Source: Kondoa malvinella
Taxonomy: Eukaryota; Basidiomycota; Agaricostilbomycetes; Agaricostilbales; Kondoaceae
Reading direction: 5' to 3'
DNA: 64,000 nt
Assembly: GCA_039545315.1 (NCBI GenBank)
Contig: BCIM01000003.1
Span: 177,799 to 241,798 of the forward strand
The notes under the pieces are model-generated. The model ran no database searches. It was not told where the DNA came from and was given only the letters and a program-made list of their open reading frames with translations. The position numbers were made by a program, and so were the translations under genes. Position 1 is the stretch's first letter; each line of letters opens with the position of its first letter. Below are positions 46,251 to 58,291 of the stretch, in pieces.

Positions 46251-48776
46251 ATGGCCATATCATTATCGACATCGGACATTGTCCTCCTGCTGGTAGTCGC
46301 TCTCGCAGCAGGCTATTATCTCTTTGGCGATGCGTTGACCAAACCCAAACTGCCTGCACCATCAGCTCTCAAGGCTGGAGGGGCTACGTCAGATGCAGAC
46401 GCAGGGGACACAGGACGGGACTTCTATGCGGCTCTCCAGAAAGCTGTGAGTGAACGACTTGACTTGTCCACATCGATTGGCCCGGAATATTGACATCGCC
46501 TGTTCGACGTGTCTGCAGAAAAAGAAGGTCGTCATCTTCTACGGCTCGCAGACCGGTACAGCAGAAGACTATGCTCTTAGAATTGCAAAGGAATTGAAAT
46601 CGCGCTACGGTCTATCGAGTTTGGTGTGCGACCCGGAAGAGTGAGCCTTCCTTTGCCTCCGCTACTCATGGCTAGAGACTCATGTGCATTTAGATATGAC
46701 TTTGAGACACTCGATAAGATCACAAAGGAAATGGTAGTCATCTTTTCCGTGGCAACCTATGGTGAAGGTGAACCGACAGACAACGCTGTTGGCATGATGG
46801 AATTCATTCAGCAAGAGGATGTCACCTTCTCTTCTGGCGAAAGCGACTTGTCCAACTTGAACTATGTGGTCTGGTCATTGGGCAATCGCACCTACGAACA
46901 ATTCTGCGCTGTTGGCCAAAAGATCGACAAAGCATTGTCCAGCCGCGGAGCTACTCGTGTTGGTGAGCGCGGTGAGGGTGACGACGACAAATCAATGGAA
47001 GAGGATTACCTCGAGTGGAAAGATGGCATGTTTGAGGCTCTCTCCAAACACATGGGTTGGGAAGAGGGCGCTGGTGCTGATTCGGCCGACTTTGAAATCC
47101 ACGAACAAGGCGAATCGACTGTCGAAGATGCCAAAGTCTTTATCGGGGAATTGTCTCAGCGCATGCTCAGCGGAACTCGCGGTGTATACGATGCCAAGAA
47201 CCCCTTCATTTCTCCCTTGAAGAGCTCTCGCGAGTTGTTCGAAGCTGGCGATCGCAACTGTATCCACGGCGAATTCGACATCTCTGATTCTGGCATTCGT
47301 TATCAAGCAGGTGACCATGTCGGAATCTGGCCAGTCAACCCAGACAACGAAGTCGTTCGCTGGTTCAAGCTGCTTGATCTTGAAAACCAGGAGGACACTG
47401 TCATCCAGATTACTTCACTCGACCCTGCTCTGGCCAAGGTTCCTTTCCCGACGCCATGCACATACGACGCCATCTTCCGCCACTATATCGATATTTCCGC
47501 CCACGCATCTCGTCAATCTCTTGGCGCTTTTGTAGCCTATGCACCAACACCAGAGGCCGGCCAGAAACTTCAGCAATTGGCCAGTGACAAGAATCTATAC
47601 CACACCGAAGTCGCCGACAAGTGCTTGAAACTTGCCGATGTGTTGATGTTGTGTGCTGGTGATGATTGGCATGCCAACCCAAAGGATGTGACCGTCAAGA
47701 AGTGGCATATTCCTTTCGACCGCATTGTCTCTGGTATTCCAAGACTGCAGCCTCGTTACTATTGTGAGTGGCGCGTTTATTCTGTCGCATTGGTGACTGA
47801 GTAATCATGTTCTCCTCACAGCCATCTCATCTTCGCCCAAGTTGAACCCTTCGTCAATACATATCACCGCTGTTGTGCTCAAATACAAGCCAGAGAATAG
47901 CGACACCTCATCGTTGAACAGCAAACACGTCTATGGTGTCGGTACCAATTATCTTCTGAACCTCAAGCGAGCCGCAAACAATGAAGGTCTCGATGAGCGA
48001 ACAGAAGGTGCCCCAGTGTACAAGATCGAAGGGCCTCGCGGACGCTTCAAGAAGGATGGTGTACTTTGCGCGCCCATTCACGTTCGCCGTTCAAACTTTA
48101 GATTGCCTACCAGTCCGAAGATCCCAATTATCATGATTGGACCCGGAACAGTCAGTCGTCATTGACACATGTCGAAGCAATGCTAATCTTGGCTACAGGG
48201 CGTTGCACCTTTCCGCGGCTTCATCCAAGAGCGTGTGGCACTAGCTCGCAAAGCCAAAGAGAAGGACGGACCAGATGCTCTCAAAGACTGGGGTACCATC
48301 TCGCTCTTTTACGGCTGCCGCCGACACGAGTGGGATTTCCTTTACCGTAAGGAATGGGAAGAATACCAACAGGAACTCGGCGATGTCTTCAAGCTTTTCG
48401 TTGCCTACTCGCGTGAACCTGGTCAGCCCAAGAAGTATGTGCAACAGATGCTCAAGGAGCAGGAAGCTTTGGTCAGTGAGAGCATGGTTGACAAGAAGGG
48501 ATACGTGAGTCAAGAGTCTTTTACGCTAGCTTTCGGTTCTGACATCTGCTGCTTCTTAGGTCTACATTTGCGGTGACGCTAAGAACATGGCTCGCGATGT
48601 CGAAGAACTGCTGAAGGAAATTTTGGGCAAGGCCAAGAACGGTACCAAGGTAAGCCGCGGCATACAACTAGTAATGAACACAGCTTATGCAGTCTATGTA
48701 ACAGGAGAAGGAAGGCGAGGCTGAGTGGAAGACGATGAAGGACAGGAACCGTGTCAACCTGGATGTTTGGTCGTAG
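46251..48776 (+). CDS. NADPH-cytochrome P450 reductase
   Basis: Supplies electrons from NADPH through FAD and FMN to P450 enzymes such as sterol 14-demethylase at the ER. The start MAISLSTSDIVLLLVVALAA is the membrane anchor. The FMN domain shows VVIFYGSQTGTAEDYALRIA and FSVATYGEGEPTDNAVGMME. The linker and FAD domain show QAGDHVGIWPVNPDNEVVRW and LQPRYYSISSSPKLNPSSIH across an intron at about 47764-47820. The NADPH domain shows MIGPGTGVAPFRGFIQERV (split by an intron), LFYGCRRHEWDFLY and YVYICGDAKNMARDV. The end VNLDVWS is the conserved terminal Trp that stacks on FAD. Around seven introns. The length is normal (about 720). Confidence 0.97.
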
Positions 48777-49081
48777 TGGGATTGTTTGATTGTAAGCTTG
48801 TGCTTTACGAGCTAACCAATCGTTAGCTAAGCGTTCACTCGCAGATTCTGCTGTTTCGGGCATAAGAGTTGTAACATCCTAGATTCATGCCATTACATCA
48901 CGCTTCATAACTTATTGCGCAACCAATTGCCGCCCTTAAAAGGAAGCTTTAGCTGTAATTCAGCTCCAAATTTAGTGGGCTGAATTGACGTCCGCTAGGT
49001 GAAGTCTGGCATAAAATTCGTTCATCCGTTCATGAAAAGGTACACATGCATGATATTCCCCAAAAGGTTGCAAGTCGTCAA
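48777..49081. other. Convergent intergenic region
   Basis: 305 bases between the stops of the P450 reductase and ferric reductase genes. AT-rich stretches such as ATTCATGCCATTAC near 48880 may be 3' end signals. Nothing else seen. Confidence 0.4.
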
Positions 49082-51399
49082 TCACCACCTTCGCAAGCGA
49101 ATCAGTAGGTTCTTATAGTCAGCAAGGAGATCACCTACCCGTAGGCCTCATCGTGCAAGCGAATCTGTCTACAAGCAGAGTTGCCCTTCACGATGTCCAG
49201 CTGCAAGCCAGCGACAGTGTCGCACACGTCTTGTGACAGTGAGGCTGGTCCGCAGCCTAGAAAAATGGTAAGTAAGCGCGGCGGCATCCTGCACGAAACA
49301 TACTAAAGATGACCATAGACTTGCTTGAGGCAGCTTCGTCCTTGATAAGCTGAGGTAAATTAGGCCTGGCAGACAAAAGCGAAGGCAGGTGGGTTGACTC
49401 CTGCTGATCATCCTTACTGGTGACCGGACTGCCCTTCTCAAGAGATTCGGTAGGCGAGTCCATCTTTTCTAGCGTAGACGACTCGGCAGTGATATGGAAA
49501 TGCATGCGTGCTTTGAGCTGTTGTGCAGACTTCTGTGCAGCCTCCTTGAACCAATGTAGCGAGTCTGCGGGTAGGTTGAGCAGCTGACAGTCGCTGCATA
49601 AGCCTGACTTACCATTGGTCCTGGTAGCCCAGACTACCACAACATTCATCTGAAGACCTCGATCGGCGATATCTTGTAGCTTTGACAGAATGTAAGAGCC
49701 ACCCTGTGCAATGGAAAGCGTAGAAGTGAGCAATCCAAACTCAATACTGAAGAGGCTGCAGGCTTACGCTACCGCCAGCTATCAAAAGGACCTTTTCACA
49801 ACCGGCGAACTCCTCTTGCTGACTACCATAAGGCCCATCAACAAGCACGGAGACTGGACCAGCCTTCGACGCGAGTCTAGCAGTAAGACCTGCGTGCGCT
49901 TTGATGTAGAAGACGACTTCTTGGACCGGGGTACCATATTGCATGGTGTTGGCGACGGTGAAGGGATGATTGGTCAGATTATGGATGCCCAGGCCAAAGA
50001 AGCGGAGGAAAACATGTTGGCCAGGATACCATGCAAGAGTCGTACTTCGGAGAGTGACTTTGATCATACGACCGCCTACATCTTGGATTTCGGCTCGATG
50101 AACACCTCGGAAGGCAGTTCGACCCAGCCGGAAGAGTAGGAGCAAGCCATATAGAGGAACAAGAGCGACAAAGTAGTTCCTAGGTATACATCAGCAATTC
50201 GTCGGTTAAAGGCTTCGTCTAGCTCACCAAGAGGTCAAGGTATTGTTGCAGTGGATGAACATGAAAAGGACGAAGAGGAGAGCAGCGACGCGATGCAAAG
50301 CTTTGAAGGTTTCATAGAAAGCGTTGCGAATCGGTCCAATGCTGAAGATAGTCAACCAGGTCTGGCAGAACAGTCAATGATAGACGCCGTATGAATTTCA
50401 CTGCAACATACCTGAACAGCCAACGCGGCCATGCCAGTCCAGAAGTAGACACTCTCTTTGTAAGTCTCTGACCAAGTCCTGTGCAGCGAGTCAGAAGCGC
50501 GGCAAGCGGGAGACAAACCACTCACCCATATTTGACTTCACGGCGAATGAAAGGGAAAGTGTGGAGCAGCGCAGTAAGATACATCATCCAGGCAGACTAG
50601 CAAGCCCAATTAGCTATTGCAGGCGCGTGATGTAGAGATACGCACCCAGCGATGGAAGACTTGCAACTTCTCATGCGAGACGCCGGTGAGTAAAGTGACC
50701 CAATTAAACTTCGCAGCGAGTATGACAGTGAAGGGGAGCATGGCCAATGAGATCCACTAAAGTCAAGATGAGCTACAAGAAGGCACCAAAGGAAGCATGA
50801 TACTCACTCCAGTGCGTGTAGCAAGCGGAGGAGAATGCCCCAAAGCCATGGTATACCTTGACAAATCAATTAGCAACTACAACAAACAAGAGGTGCTATA
50901 CTCACCAGTAGTATGGTTTGGGACCAAGACTCATGGCCGACGTGTAGATGATGAGGACAGCGACGAGGATCAAAGCACCAAGGGGAGGACTCTGCCATCT
51001 ACCGAAACTAAAGCGACGAGATCCAAGGTAGCCATATGCAGCGCTGACTCTCGCAGGCACGAAGCGTCCAAAACCGAATTGCCTCTTGAGTTGAATCAGA
51101 GTGAAGAGGCCAATAACGATGAGATAGGCGTAGACTGTCCCTTGAGCGTATACAAGATCCGCCTGTGTAGCAGTCTTTGTCAGCTTGGTATATGTATGCC
51201 TGGCTGAGAATTCTGCTTGCCTTGTACCAATTATGCCAGGTTTCCTGCTTGTACTGGCATTCCCATTCGGTGATTTTGGTCAGCTACAAAATCGTCAGAC
51301 GAGTCAAAAGCAAGACTCTGGAAATCGTACATTGCATGCAGGGGCTCTATCAATGGGTTCCGGATAGATAATTGGCGTAGTTAGACCAGGTAGTCCCAT
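49082..51399 (-). CDS. Ferric/cupric reductase, FRE family
   Basis: A plasma-membrane flavocytochrome that reduces Fe(III) or Cu(II) before uptake. Blocks in order: KITEWECQYKQETWHNWYK, then (after a GC-AG intron) ADLVYAQGTVYAYLIVIGL; a heme helix KALHRVAALLFVLFMFIH with two His spaced by 13 residues, the family spacing; FRGVHRAEIQDVGGRMIKVT; AWYPGQHVFLRFFGLGIHN with LTNHPFTVAN (FAD site); VSVLVDGPYGSQQEEFAGC and VLLIAGGS (NADPH site); and CGPASLSQDVCDTV near the end. The last exon completes EAYGW and stops, matching the usual terminal aromatic-Trp of the family. The start given (51399) lacks a signal peptide, so an unsolved upstream exon between 51400 and 51750 is likely. Confidence 0.88.
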
Positions 51400-52415
51400 A
51401 GCGAGAAGTGTGTAGGCAGAGTTGAAAAACGTAACCCGAGATGTCTCTTACCGAACGGAACTGACGGAGTGCGCGTCGAAGTCAAGAGAGGAGAGGAAAT
51501 CAAGGCCAGTTGATTGGTTCAAGACAAGAAGCAAAAGTCACAGCATTCAGAATCCTGACAAATTGCCTCAGATGAGGCATTTGCCTAACAACGCCTTCAT
51601 TGCGAGTCATGCGGCTATCTCGTGACGCAGGGACATCATCTAAGATCCTACATACCCCATAGAAGGTCTGAAGCGCAAAGCGGAGTGAAAATAGAGAGTT
51701 ATAGGGAGCTAAGAAGGCCGGCCCAAGAAGTCCATAGACGAGCTACACCGGCAATACGCGTGTGGAGAAGCGATACTGAAGCTGAAAGCAACGAGTAAAG
51801 GAGAGCGCAGACGGAGAGAGCGCATTCACGCTCTGGCAAGACGCGGCGGACACCCTGATGCAAAGCGGAGAAGAGCAGGATATTTTTTTGGGGGCGATTC
51901 CTTTTGAGCAGCGCCGGTAGAGAGTCATAGTACAGCTATACAGTATACAGTCTGCAAAGTCGCTGCGCAAGGGAAAGCTTTTGCGCGGTCAACCGCTAGT
52001 CTGGTGTGACGTTTTCATTTGACTTGTCGGGATGCGAAGCGACAAAGACGTTCAGCTAGAACAGAGTACAGACGTCCAGTGCGATGCAGGCAGGGTGAAA
52101 CGCGTTCATTCGAGCCTTCCGGTGGCCCAAGTCAAGAGGCCTACATCTTTTTCTTCCGAGCTGCCACATACGACACAATTGCACAGCCTGAGCAGCTCAG
52201 ACTGAGCTCCGCAGCGCGACCTTGGCATCGCAAACAGCTCCAACAGCTCGAAACAAGCTCATTCTGACTTTGGCTATATCTGTTGCCAACGTCAAGAACC
52301 TCGCAGCGCTCATCTGACCTACTCACAGCTCATCGGAGCTCAGTACAAGCCACTGCGCAAGACGGCCAGAGCTGAAAATCGTTATTGAACGAGTTGTCAA
52401 CATCGTCAACTCAAA
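51400..52415. promoter_or_regulatory. Divergent promoter region, possibly with the first exon of the ferric reductase
   Basis: About 1 kb. On the minus strand, 51655-51745 reads as a hydrophobic frame (LLGPAFLAPYNSLFSLRFAL) that ends at a GTATGT donor, which could be a signal-peptide exon of the ferric reductase, but no ATG was found in frame. The rest is promoter sequence for both genes. Confidence 0.35.
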
Positions 52416-54601
52416 ATGGGTGAGCCATGCAGCGCAGCTATTCTTTTTTAAAGCACAGGCTAAGCTCTGTTTATGCCGATAGTACCCCGGGCAAGCAGCA
52501 AGAAGCCCTCGAGTCGATCATCATCCCAAACCAGCAACCGACCTGAACCTTCAGGCGACCTAATCAAAGCTCCAGATGAACCAGCGAACGACTCTGCAGA
52601 AGAGCCAGAGGTCAAAGTAGAAGAGGAAACTGAAAGCGCCAATCGACCACTACGGGCATCTCGAACGCGCAAGAAGCCAGCCAACATCAATACTAAAGGA
52701 TCTACTACCTCCGCCGGTCCCAAATCAGCTACACCTACCTCTTCAACTCGCAAGGGCAAAGCACCAACTCCGGCAGCCTCATCTACGAGATCTGCACCTA
52801 AACGCAAATCCAGTCAACCTTCCACTGTCAAGCCGAAAGTCCCAGCTCGTAGAGGCAAGAACTCTGCTCTTATACAACCATTGAGTGAAGATGAAGCCCT
52901 ACCAGTGGACGAGGAAGCTCTAGACGAGGCAGAAGATGATGGCGGAACGACGCGTTGTGTTTGCGGGAAAGTGGACGACAACGGAGGCGATTGGATGATC
53001 CAATGCGAGCAGTGCAAAGCATGGCAGCACGGTCCGTGTGTTGGTCTGTTAAGTGAGAAAGCCGCGCCGGAAATGTACTATTGCGAGGAATGCAAGCCCG
53101 AACTTCATCCCATGGGGTAAGCTTCTCTCTCGGCTCGGGGCAGGCCTCACTGACTATATTATCATAGCGTACCTAAATCACCACCACCCCCACCTCGTCA
53201 ACGCAAATCATCATCTAAAGCAGATTCGCCCGTTCACCCTCCCGAACCCGTTATAACACTCCCAACACCTACAGAAGATGAAACCTTCCCTGTACCTGCT
53301 CTACCAGCTCCTAGAGGCGATAAACAAGTACGACACGATCCACCTAAAAGAAGGAGCACCATGAATTCTCGTGATGCTGCATACGAGATGAATCTCGCTG
53401 AAGCCCTTCGACTCAGTAAACAGATGTCTGGTCTGGAAGAAGGCAGTGTGGCCAAGTCTGAAGAAAGGGAGCAGTCATTGCATCCGCCGTTGACTTTGCC
53501 TGAACATCCTGAAGAGATGGAGCTGGATCAAAAAGTTGAAGCGATTCAGAGTGTTTTGGATCCTGCGTTGGAAGGAGAGATGGGCGGTATATCAGTACCG
53601 GTCTCACCGGAGCAGCAGGCTGCAGAAGCTCCTATGGAGCAACCTGTGCAAGACGTTGTCGAAGAGCAGAACTTGCTGAGCGTCGAGCAAGGTCAGGGTG
53701 GTGCACGGTCAGTCCTACTCATGTCAGCTGGTTTACCTAGCTAACGTCTGCATGGAATGACAGGGAGAGGTCAAGAACACCCAACTCGGTTCCCATCGAG
53801 ATCGAGCCGCTCACTCAGACCGATGCGGGAACGATCTCTGCAGCACCTTCTCCGCCTGCACAAGATGCAGAGCAAGAGCCAGAAGCAGAAATGGAAGTGG
53901 ACGAAGTACCTGAGAAAGCGCCAGTTAAGCGTAGGGCAGCAAACAAGCGCAGTAGAGCAGCTATGGAGGCGGACGACGATAGCTCGCACCATAGCGGTCC
54001 GCCATACGGTAAAGGCAAGCATCCGAACCAATATACATATCGCGCTCAAGGATCGAAACCGCCTCCGCAACCTGCGCGAGGTCGATATTCACCCCAGAAG
54101 AGAGCACCTATAGATCGCACAAGATCACTGAAAGAGCTGCAAGACCCGACCGAGAATCTGCAATGGTCTGTACCGGAACATCTTTCCCATCTTTCGCATC
54201 TCTTGGTTGATCCAGCTCCGGTGCCGCTCTCTGTCCCGACTTTTGACTCATCAAAACAGCATGCTTTCCCTGCTCCTTCCGATTCGACTTCAGAGAGCGG
54301 TAGCAGTACCGAAAGTGCACGAACAACGCGAATAGAAGTCCCTACCAAGATCCGATATCCCGGTCGAAGAATGACAATGAACGAGATGCGCAAGCGATCA
54401 AAGACGATGCTTGACTACCTAGCGAAAGTTCAAGTGGAAATGTCAGATAGGTCGGCCAGGCCGGGTCAGAGTGGGTCACCTTCAACGCCTCAATCCTTCG
54501 TCAGCATGAACGATCTCTCGCGAGATTTGGTCAAATTCCAAGAAAGCTACTTGGGTCAAGGGAAGTCTGGTCTGAATATTAGCTCGCTCCCGGAAGAATG
54601 A
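52416..54601 (+). CDS. PHD-finger protein, Cti6-like (Rpd3L histone deacetylase subunit)
   Basis: A chromatin reader in the Rpd3L co-repressor. ATG plus one base form the first exon, joined after about 55 bases to VPRASSKKPSSRSSSQTS (an alternative in-frame ATG lies at 52473). Residues 1-150 are Ser/Pro/Lys-rich. The PHD finger is TRCVCGKVDDNGGDWMIQCE, then QCKAWQHGPCVG and MYYCEECKPELHP, with the C4HC3 ligand pattern. After an intron near 53119-53167 comes RRSTMNSRDAAYEMNLAEAL, a block typical of fungal Cti6-like proteins. Acidic and Ser-rich sequence follows; a later block reads YPGRRMTMNEMRKRSKTMLD and YLAKVQVEMSD. Three or four introns. The Cti6 call rests on the PHD plus the MNSRDAAYE block. 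Confidence 0.75.
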
Positions 54602-54704
54602 TAGCATAGACTGAGGTGTTGGATCGTCAGGTTGTAGATATGGTCATCATCGCGTTTCTTTTGTATATATGTCGACGAGGTCTCTTTGTATACTCGGTAT
54701 TGCA

Positions 54705-57275
54705 TTATGATTTGTTCTCTAGTGATGCGCTTGACAGCCGCTCAATCATAATGGTCATCTCGCTCTTGAGCTCCTGTAGACTCGCAACTTCGACTACAAC
54801 ATTGCCCTCTGCCGTGTTAGCTTTCACAGCCCTTACTTTCGCGCCCTGTTGCTCAATCTTCTTCTCGAGCTCGAGGTACTCTGGCGGTTTCGGACCAGCG
54901 AACGCTGGTGCGGTCTGTTTCGCCTTGGCAGCAAGCTTTTTGGCCTTCTTGCCGTCGCTGTGACATAACCATGTATTCAGTACGAGTACGCACACAGTCG
55001 AATGGTCACTCACACTTTCGAATCAGGAGCTGTTGATCCCGCTCCTAGGCCGCCGAACTGCAGACGCCAGACGTCCTCCATCTTTGGGTCTATTCGCTTG
55101 AAGAGGTGATCTGCCTTGCCTAGCACATGCCCTGGGAAGAGGTCGATAGAGAAAGATGTAGGTAGCGATCTTGACGGTGCATTGAGCTGTTTGAGGATGT
55201 TGTCGCCTGTCGAAGGCATGAATGGATGCAGGAGGACGGAGAGAAGGTAGATGAGGTTGGATGCTACGAGCATGACTGTATCGCATCGTTCGCGCTGGTT
55301 GTTGAACATGTCGTTGCTGAGATCTGCTTTCTGAAGGTAGCCGTTGCCTCTAGCTGAAATGCGCATAATGACTTCAAGACCCGGCCGTAGCTTCAGGTTC
55401 TCCATTTCAGAAATGTACGAGGTGAGGAGAGCATTAATGTCTTCTGTGAGTTCTGCCTCCAGCGGTCCAGATAACACTTTGTCCAGATCTGCTTCTGATG
55501 ATGGACCAGGAACGATGGAGTCATACTTGGCATTCATGAACTTGATGGCTCGGTTGACAAAGTTGCCTAGATTGTTGAGCAGCTCGCCATTGTTGCGGTT
55601 GATGAAGTCTTTCCATGTGAACTGAGTGTCGCCGGCTTCCGGTCTGTTAGCCAGCAGACAATACCGCCAAACAGCTGAAGAGATGCCCGTATCGCGCGCG
55701 TTCTCGCCAAAGACACCAACATTGCGGGATTTCGAGAACTTTGTACCTTCGTAATTGAGGTATTCTGTAGAAACAGCCCGATCATTTAGCGAAAATTTCA
55801 CAGAACGAGAGCTTCACCTACCTGTTGTGCTGATGGAGTCCATCTTGACCCATTCCTCATTCGTGCCGATCAAATAAGCAGGGAAGAACATAGTATGGAA
55901 AGCAACTGAGGACCGAAGTCAGCCGAGACTTCAGCTTTTACGAGAGCACCCACTGTTGTCTTTGCCCATAAATTGGACCAACCTAATGTTCTTCTCGTCT
56001 CTCCACCACTTTCTCCATTCAGCGGTATAATTCGCCGTAATACTCGGATACCCGATGGGCGCATCAAACCAAACATACAAGACCTTATGTTCCCAACCTT
56101 TCAACGGCACCGGTACACCCCATTGAAGATCTCTCGTCATAGCACGCGCTTCGAGACCTTGAGTTAACCAGCCTTTTGTTTGCGAGACTGCGTTTGATGC
56201 CCAAACTCCCTTTGCCGAAGCTTTAGTCACGTAATTTTGGATCTCTTCTTGGAGTTCAGCGAACTTGATAAAGAGATGTGTTGAAGTTGAAGGAACGGGT
56301 GGTTTGTCGCATAGCTTGCATCTTGGGTTCAGTAGTTCGACTGGGTCGTGCTGGTTTGTGCATTTATCGCATTGATCTCCTCTGGCATCGTCGTAGCCGC
56401 ATGTCGGACATGTTCCTTCTACGAAACGGTCTGCTAAGAATCTGTAGAAATACGAACGTCCTAGCATCAGCACGAATGCGATAGCCAGGAGCCGAGCCTA
56501 CTTTTTATTCGTCTCGCAATACAGCTGCGGTGTCGACTTTTCTTCCAGGTGCCCATTGTTGTACAGCTTGAGAAAGATGTCTTGACAAATTCTAGGTTTG
56601 GCCATTAGCGAGGCATGGTCGGACATGACGTGACTTACTCTGTCTGTTGAATAGTACTTGTCCGGCCAAAGTGATCAAAGCCAATCTCGAACCAGGCATA
56701 CGAGTCTGCGTGGATCTTGTGGTACTTGTCGCAGACTATACAAGCCCTATCAGTCTGATTCGTTGACGGTCGAAGCGACGTACGCTCTCGAGGCGTCACA
56801 CCATCAGAAAGAGCTTTCGTCTCTGTTGTCGTGCCATACTACAAAGATGTGAGTTTCGCAGACTTGCTCAAAAAGCATCCAACGTACTTCATCTGTTCCG
56901 CAGATATAGAGCGTACGGACGTTCCTGGTTCTTGAATACCTCGCAAAGACGTCTGCGCTCAATGTAGAGCCAATAATGTTGCCTAAGGTCACGTCTGAGT
57001 ACCGCTACAAGCTATTCACAAAAAGTTGACGAACCGAGATGAGGTGCATTGTTTACGCTGTATACACATGAGCGCAACAGCAAAGGGATGCAAGTAGACA
57101 GCTCACTATGGCAAAGCTGAAGTCACCAGAACGTTCGGCTCTCCGTCTGCAGGCAGGCTGTCGAAACAGATGTCACTTTGTCGAATTGCGGTGTTTGACC
57201 AAAGGAGACTCACACTTTACCGTTAGAGTCTGCAAAGTACTTGCGTTCTACTGATTTCCTATACTTTTGCGCCAT
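54705..57275 (-). CDS. Cytosolic methionyl-tRNA synthetase
   Basis: Charges tRNA(Met) in the cytosol. The start [20 protein letters not shown] is followed by spliced exons giving [20 protein letters not shown] and [24 protein letters not shown] is the class I HIGH motif. The zinc insertion reads [20 protein letters not shown] and [11 protein letters not shown]. Then come [32 protein letters not shown], and [12 protein letters not shown], the KMSKS motif. The anticodon-binding domain shows [20 protein letters not shown] and [13 protein letters not shown]. The C-terminal part is Lys/Ala-rich and coiled-coil-like, ending near [16 protein letters not shown]; there is no recognisable tRNA-binding EMAP domain. 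At least ten short introns, several in the first 700 bases. Confidence 0.95.
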
Positions 57276-58291
57276 CCAGAAGTCGCTGTTGTGAGCCAAA
57301 ATATGCAATGACTCGTGTCACAAAGCTTGAGCCCGAACAGCCAAGAAGAGAACTTCTGTGTCGCTCTACGGAACAGATCAAAGTGTGAAGGATGTCTCTC
57401 CTGGGCCTTTCAATGTCTGCTTCCCTCCGTGCGGAGCTATGCGAGTCCTGCTTTCCCTTCTTCAACTTCTGGATATTCGCTCAGTGGTTCTCGTTCGATT
57501 CTCTACCGTCTGCAGTGTGCGACATTCAAGTAGCCCTTGTGATGCAACTTCTTCGACGGGCGTCGCTCTGGCTCTCGACCTCTTCGTCCAATAATCTCTC
57601 TGCTGCTCGCGTGCTATTTGCTAGCGATTCATCATGGACAAGCGTCACGAGTGGATCGTTTGACCGCATCGCCTGTATGTTGTATCTGTCTTCTTGATCC
57701 CTGCATATCGACACGATGCACACGTCTCTCTCTGCACTCCCGCGCGTCTCGTTCTTTCCTTTTGCGGTAATCTCAGCGCACAGCCAGCTAGCTCCTTGTA
57801 TCTCTCGAGCTGCTTTCGTCTTTCGCTATGTACCAATGTCCTGGCCCTTCACCCTGCCGAAAGCTGGGCAAACCCGGGAAGCTCGAGAACCGGTGGAATG
57901 GTATTCAACGTTTGCCTCTATTACACTACCCTTGCCATACAAAGGCTTCTACGCTTCTTGCTGATGTGTCCAAGTCCGTATCGTCAGGGCCAACTTAACG
58001 CCAGGGATACCTTGATTAGCCCAGTTCTTGCTGATGTGACCCACCGATCAGAGGAAGTTGCTGCAATACCATGCATTATGAGCACTTGCCGACACGCTAG
58101 GATGCTTCAGAACGCCTTCGAGAAGCTCCTCCCATCGTTCTTCAGCAGAAGCTATCGATTTCGCCAATTGCAACTGCCTTTCTTTGGGTTACTACCGTCT
58201 ACCGTGTTGCTAGTGCAACGATTACAGCTTGCAACACTATGCACTGCTATATAACACCTATTGATTCAATACTTCAGGCTTTGCCTGCCCT
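57276..58291. other. 1 kb region upstream of methionyl-tRNA synthetase
   Basis: Holds the synthetase promoter and the 3' side of the duplicated low-complexity gene. The plus strand is pyrimidine-rich from about 57400 to 57840. Several overlapping frames exist on the plus strand (one 186 codons long at 57694-58254), but none has a domain, repeat or splice support. I see nothing certain. Confidence 0.35.

Noticed and set aside
57694..58254. 186-codon plus-strand open frame
   Set aside because: No domain, biased composition of a chance frame in pyrimidine-rich DNA, and no consistent introns or neighbours supporting it.
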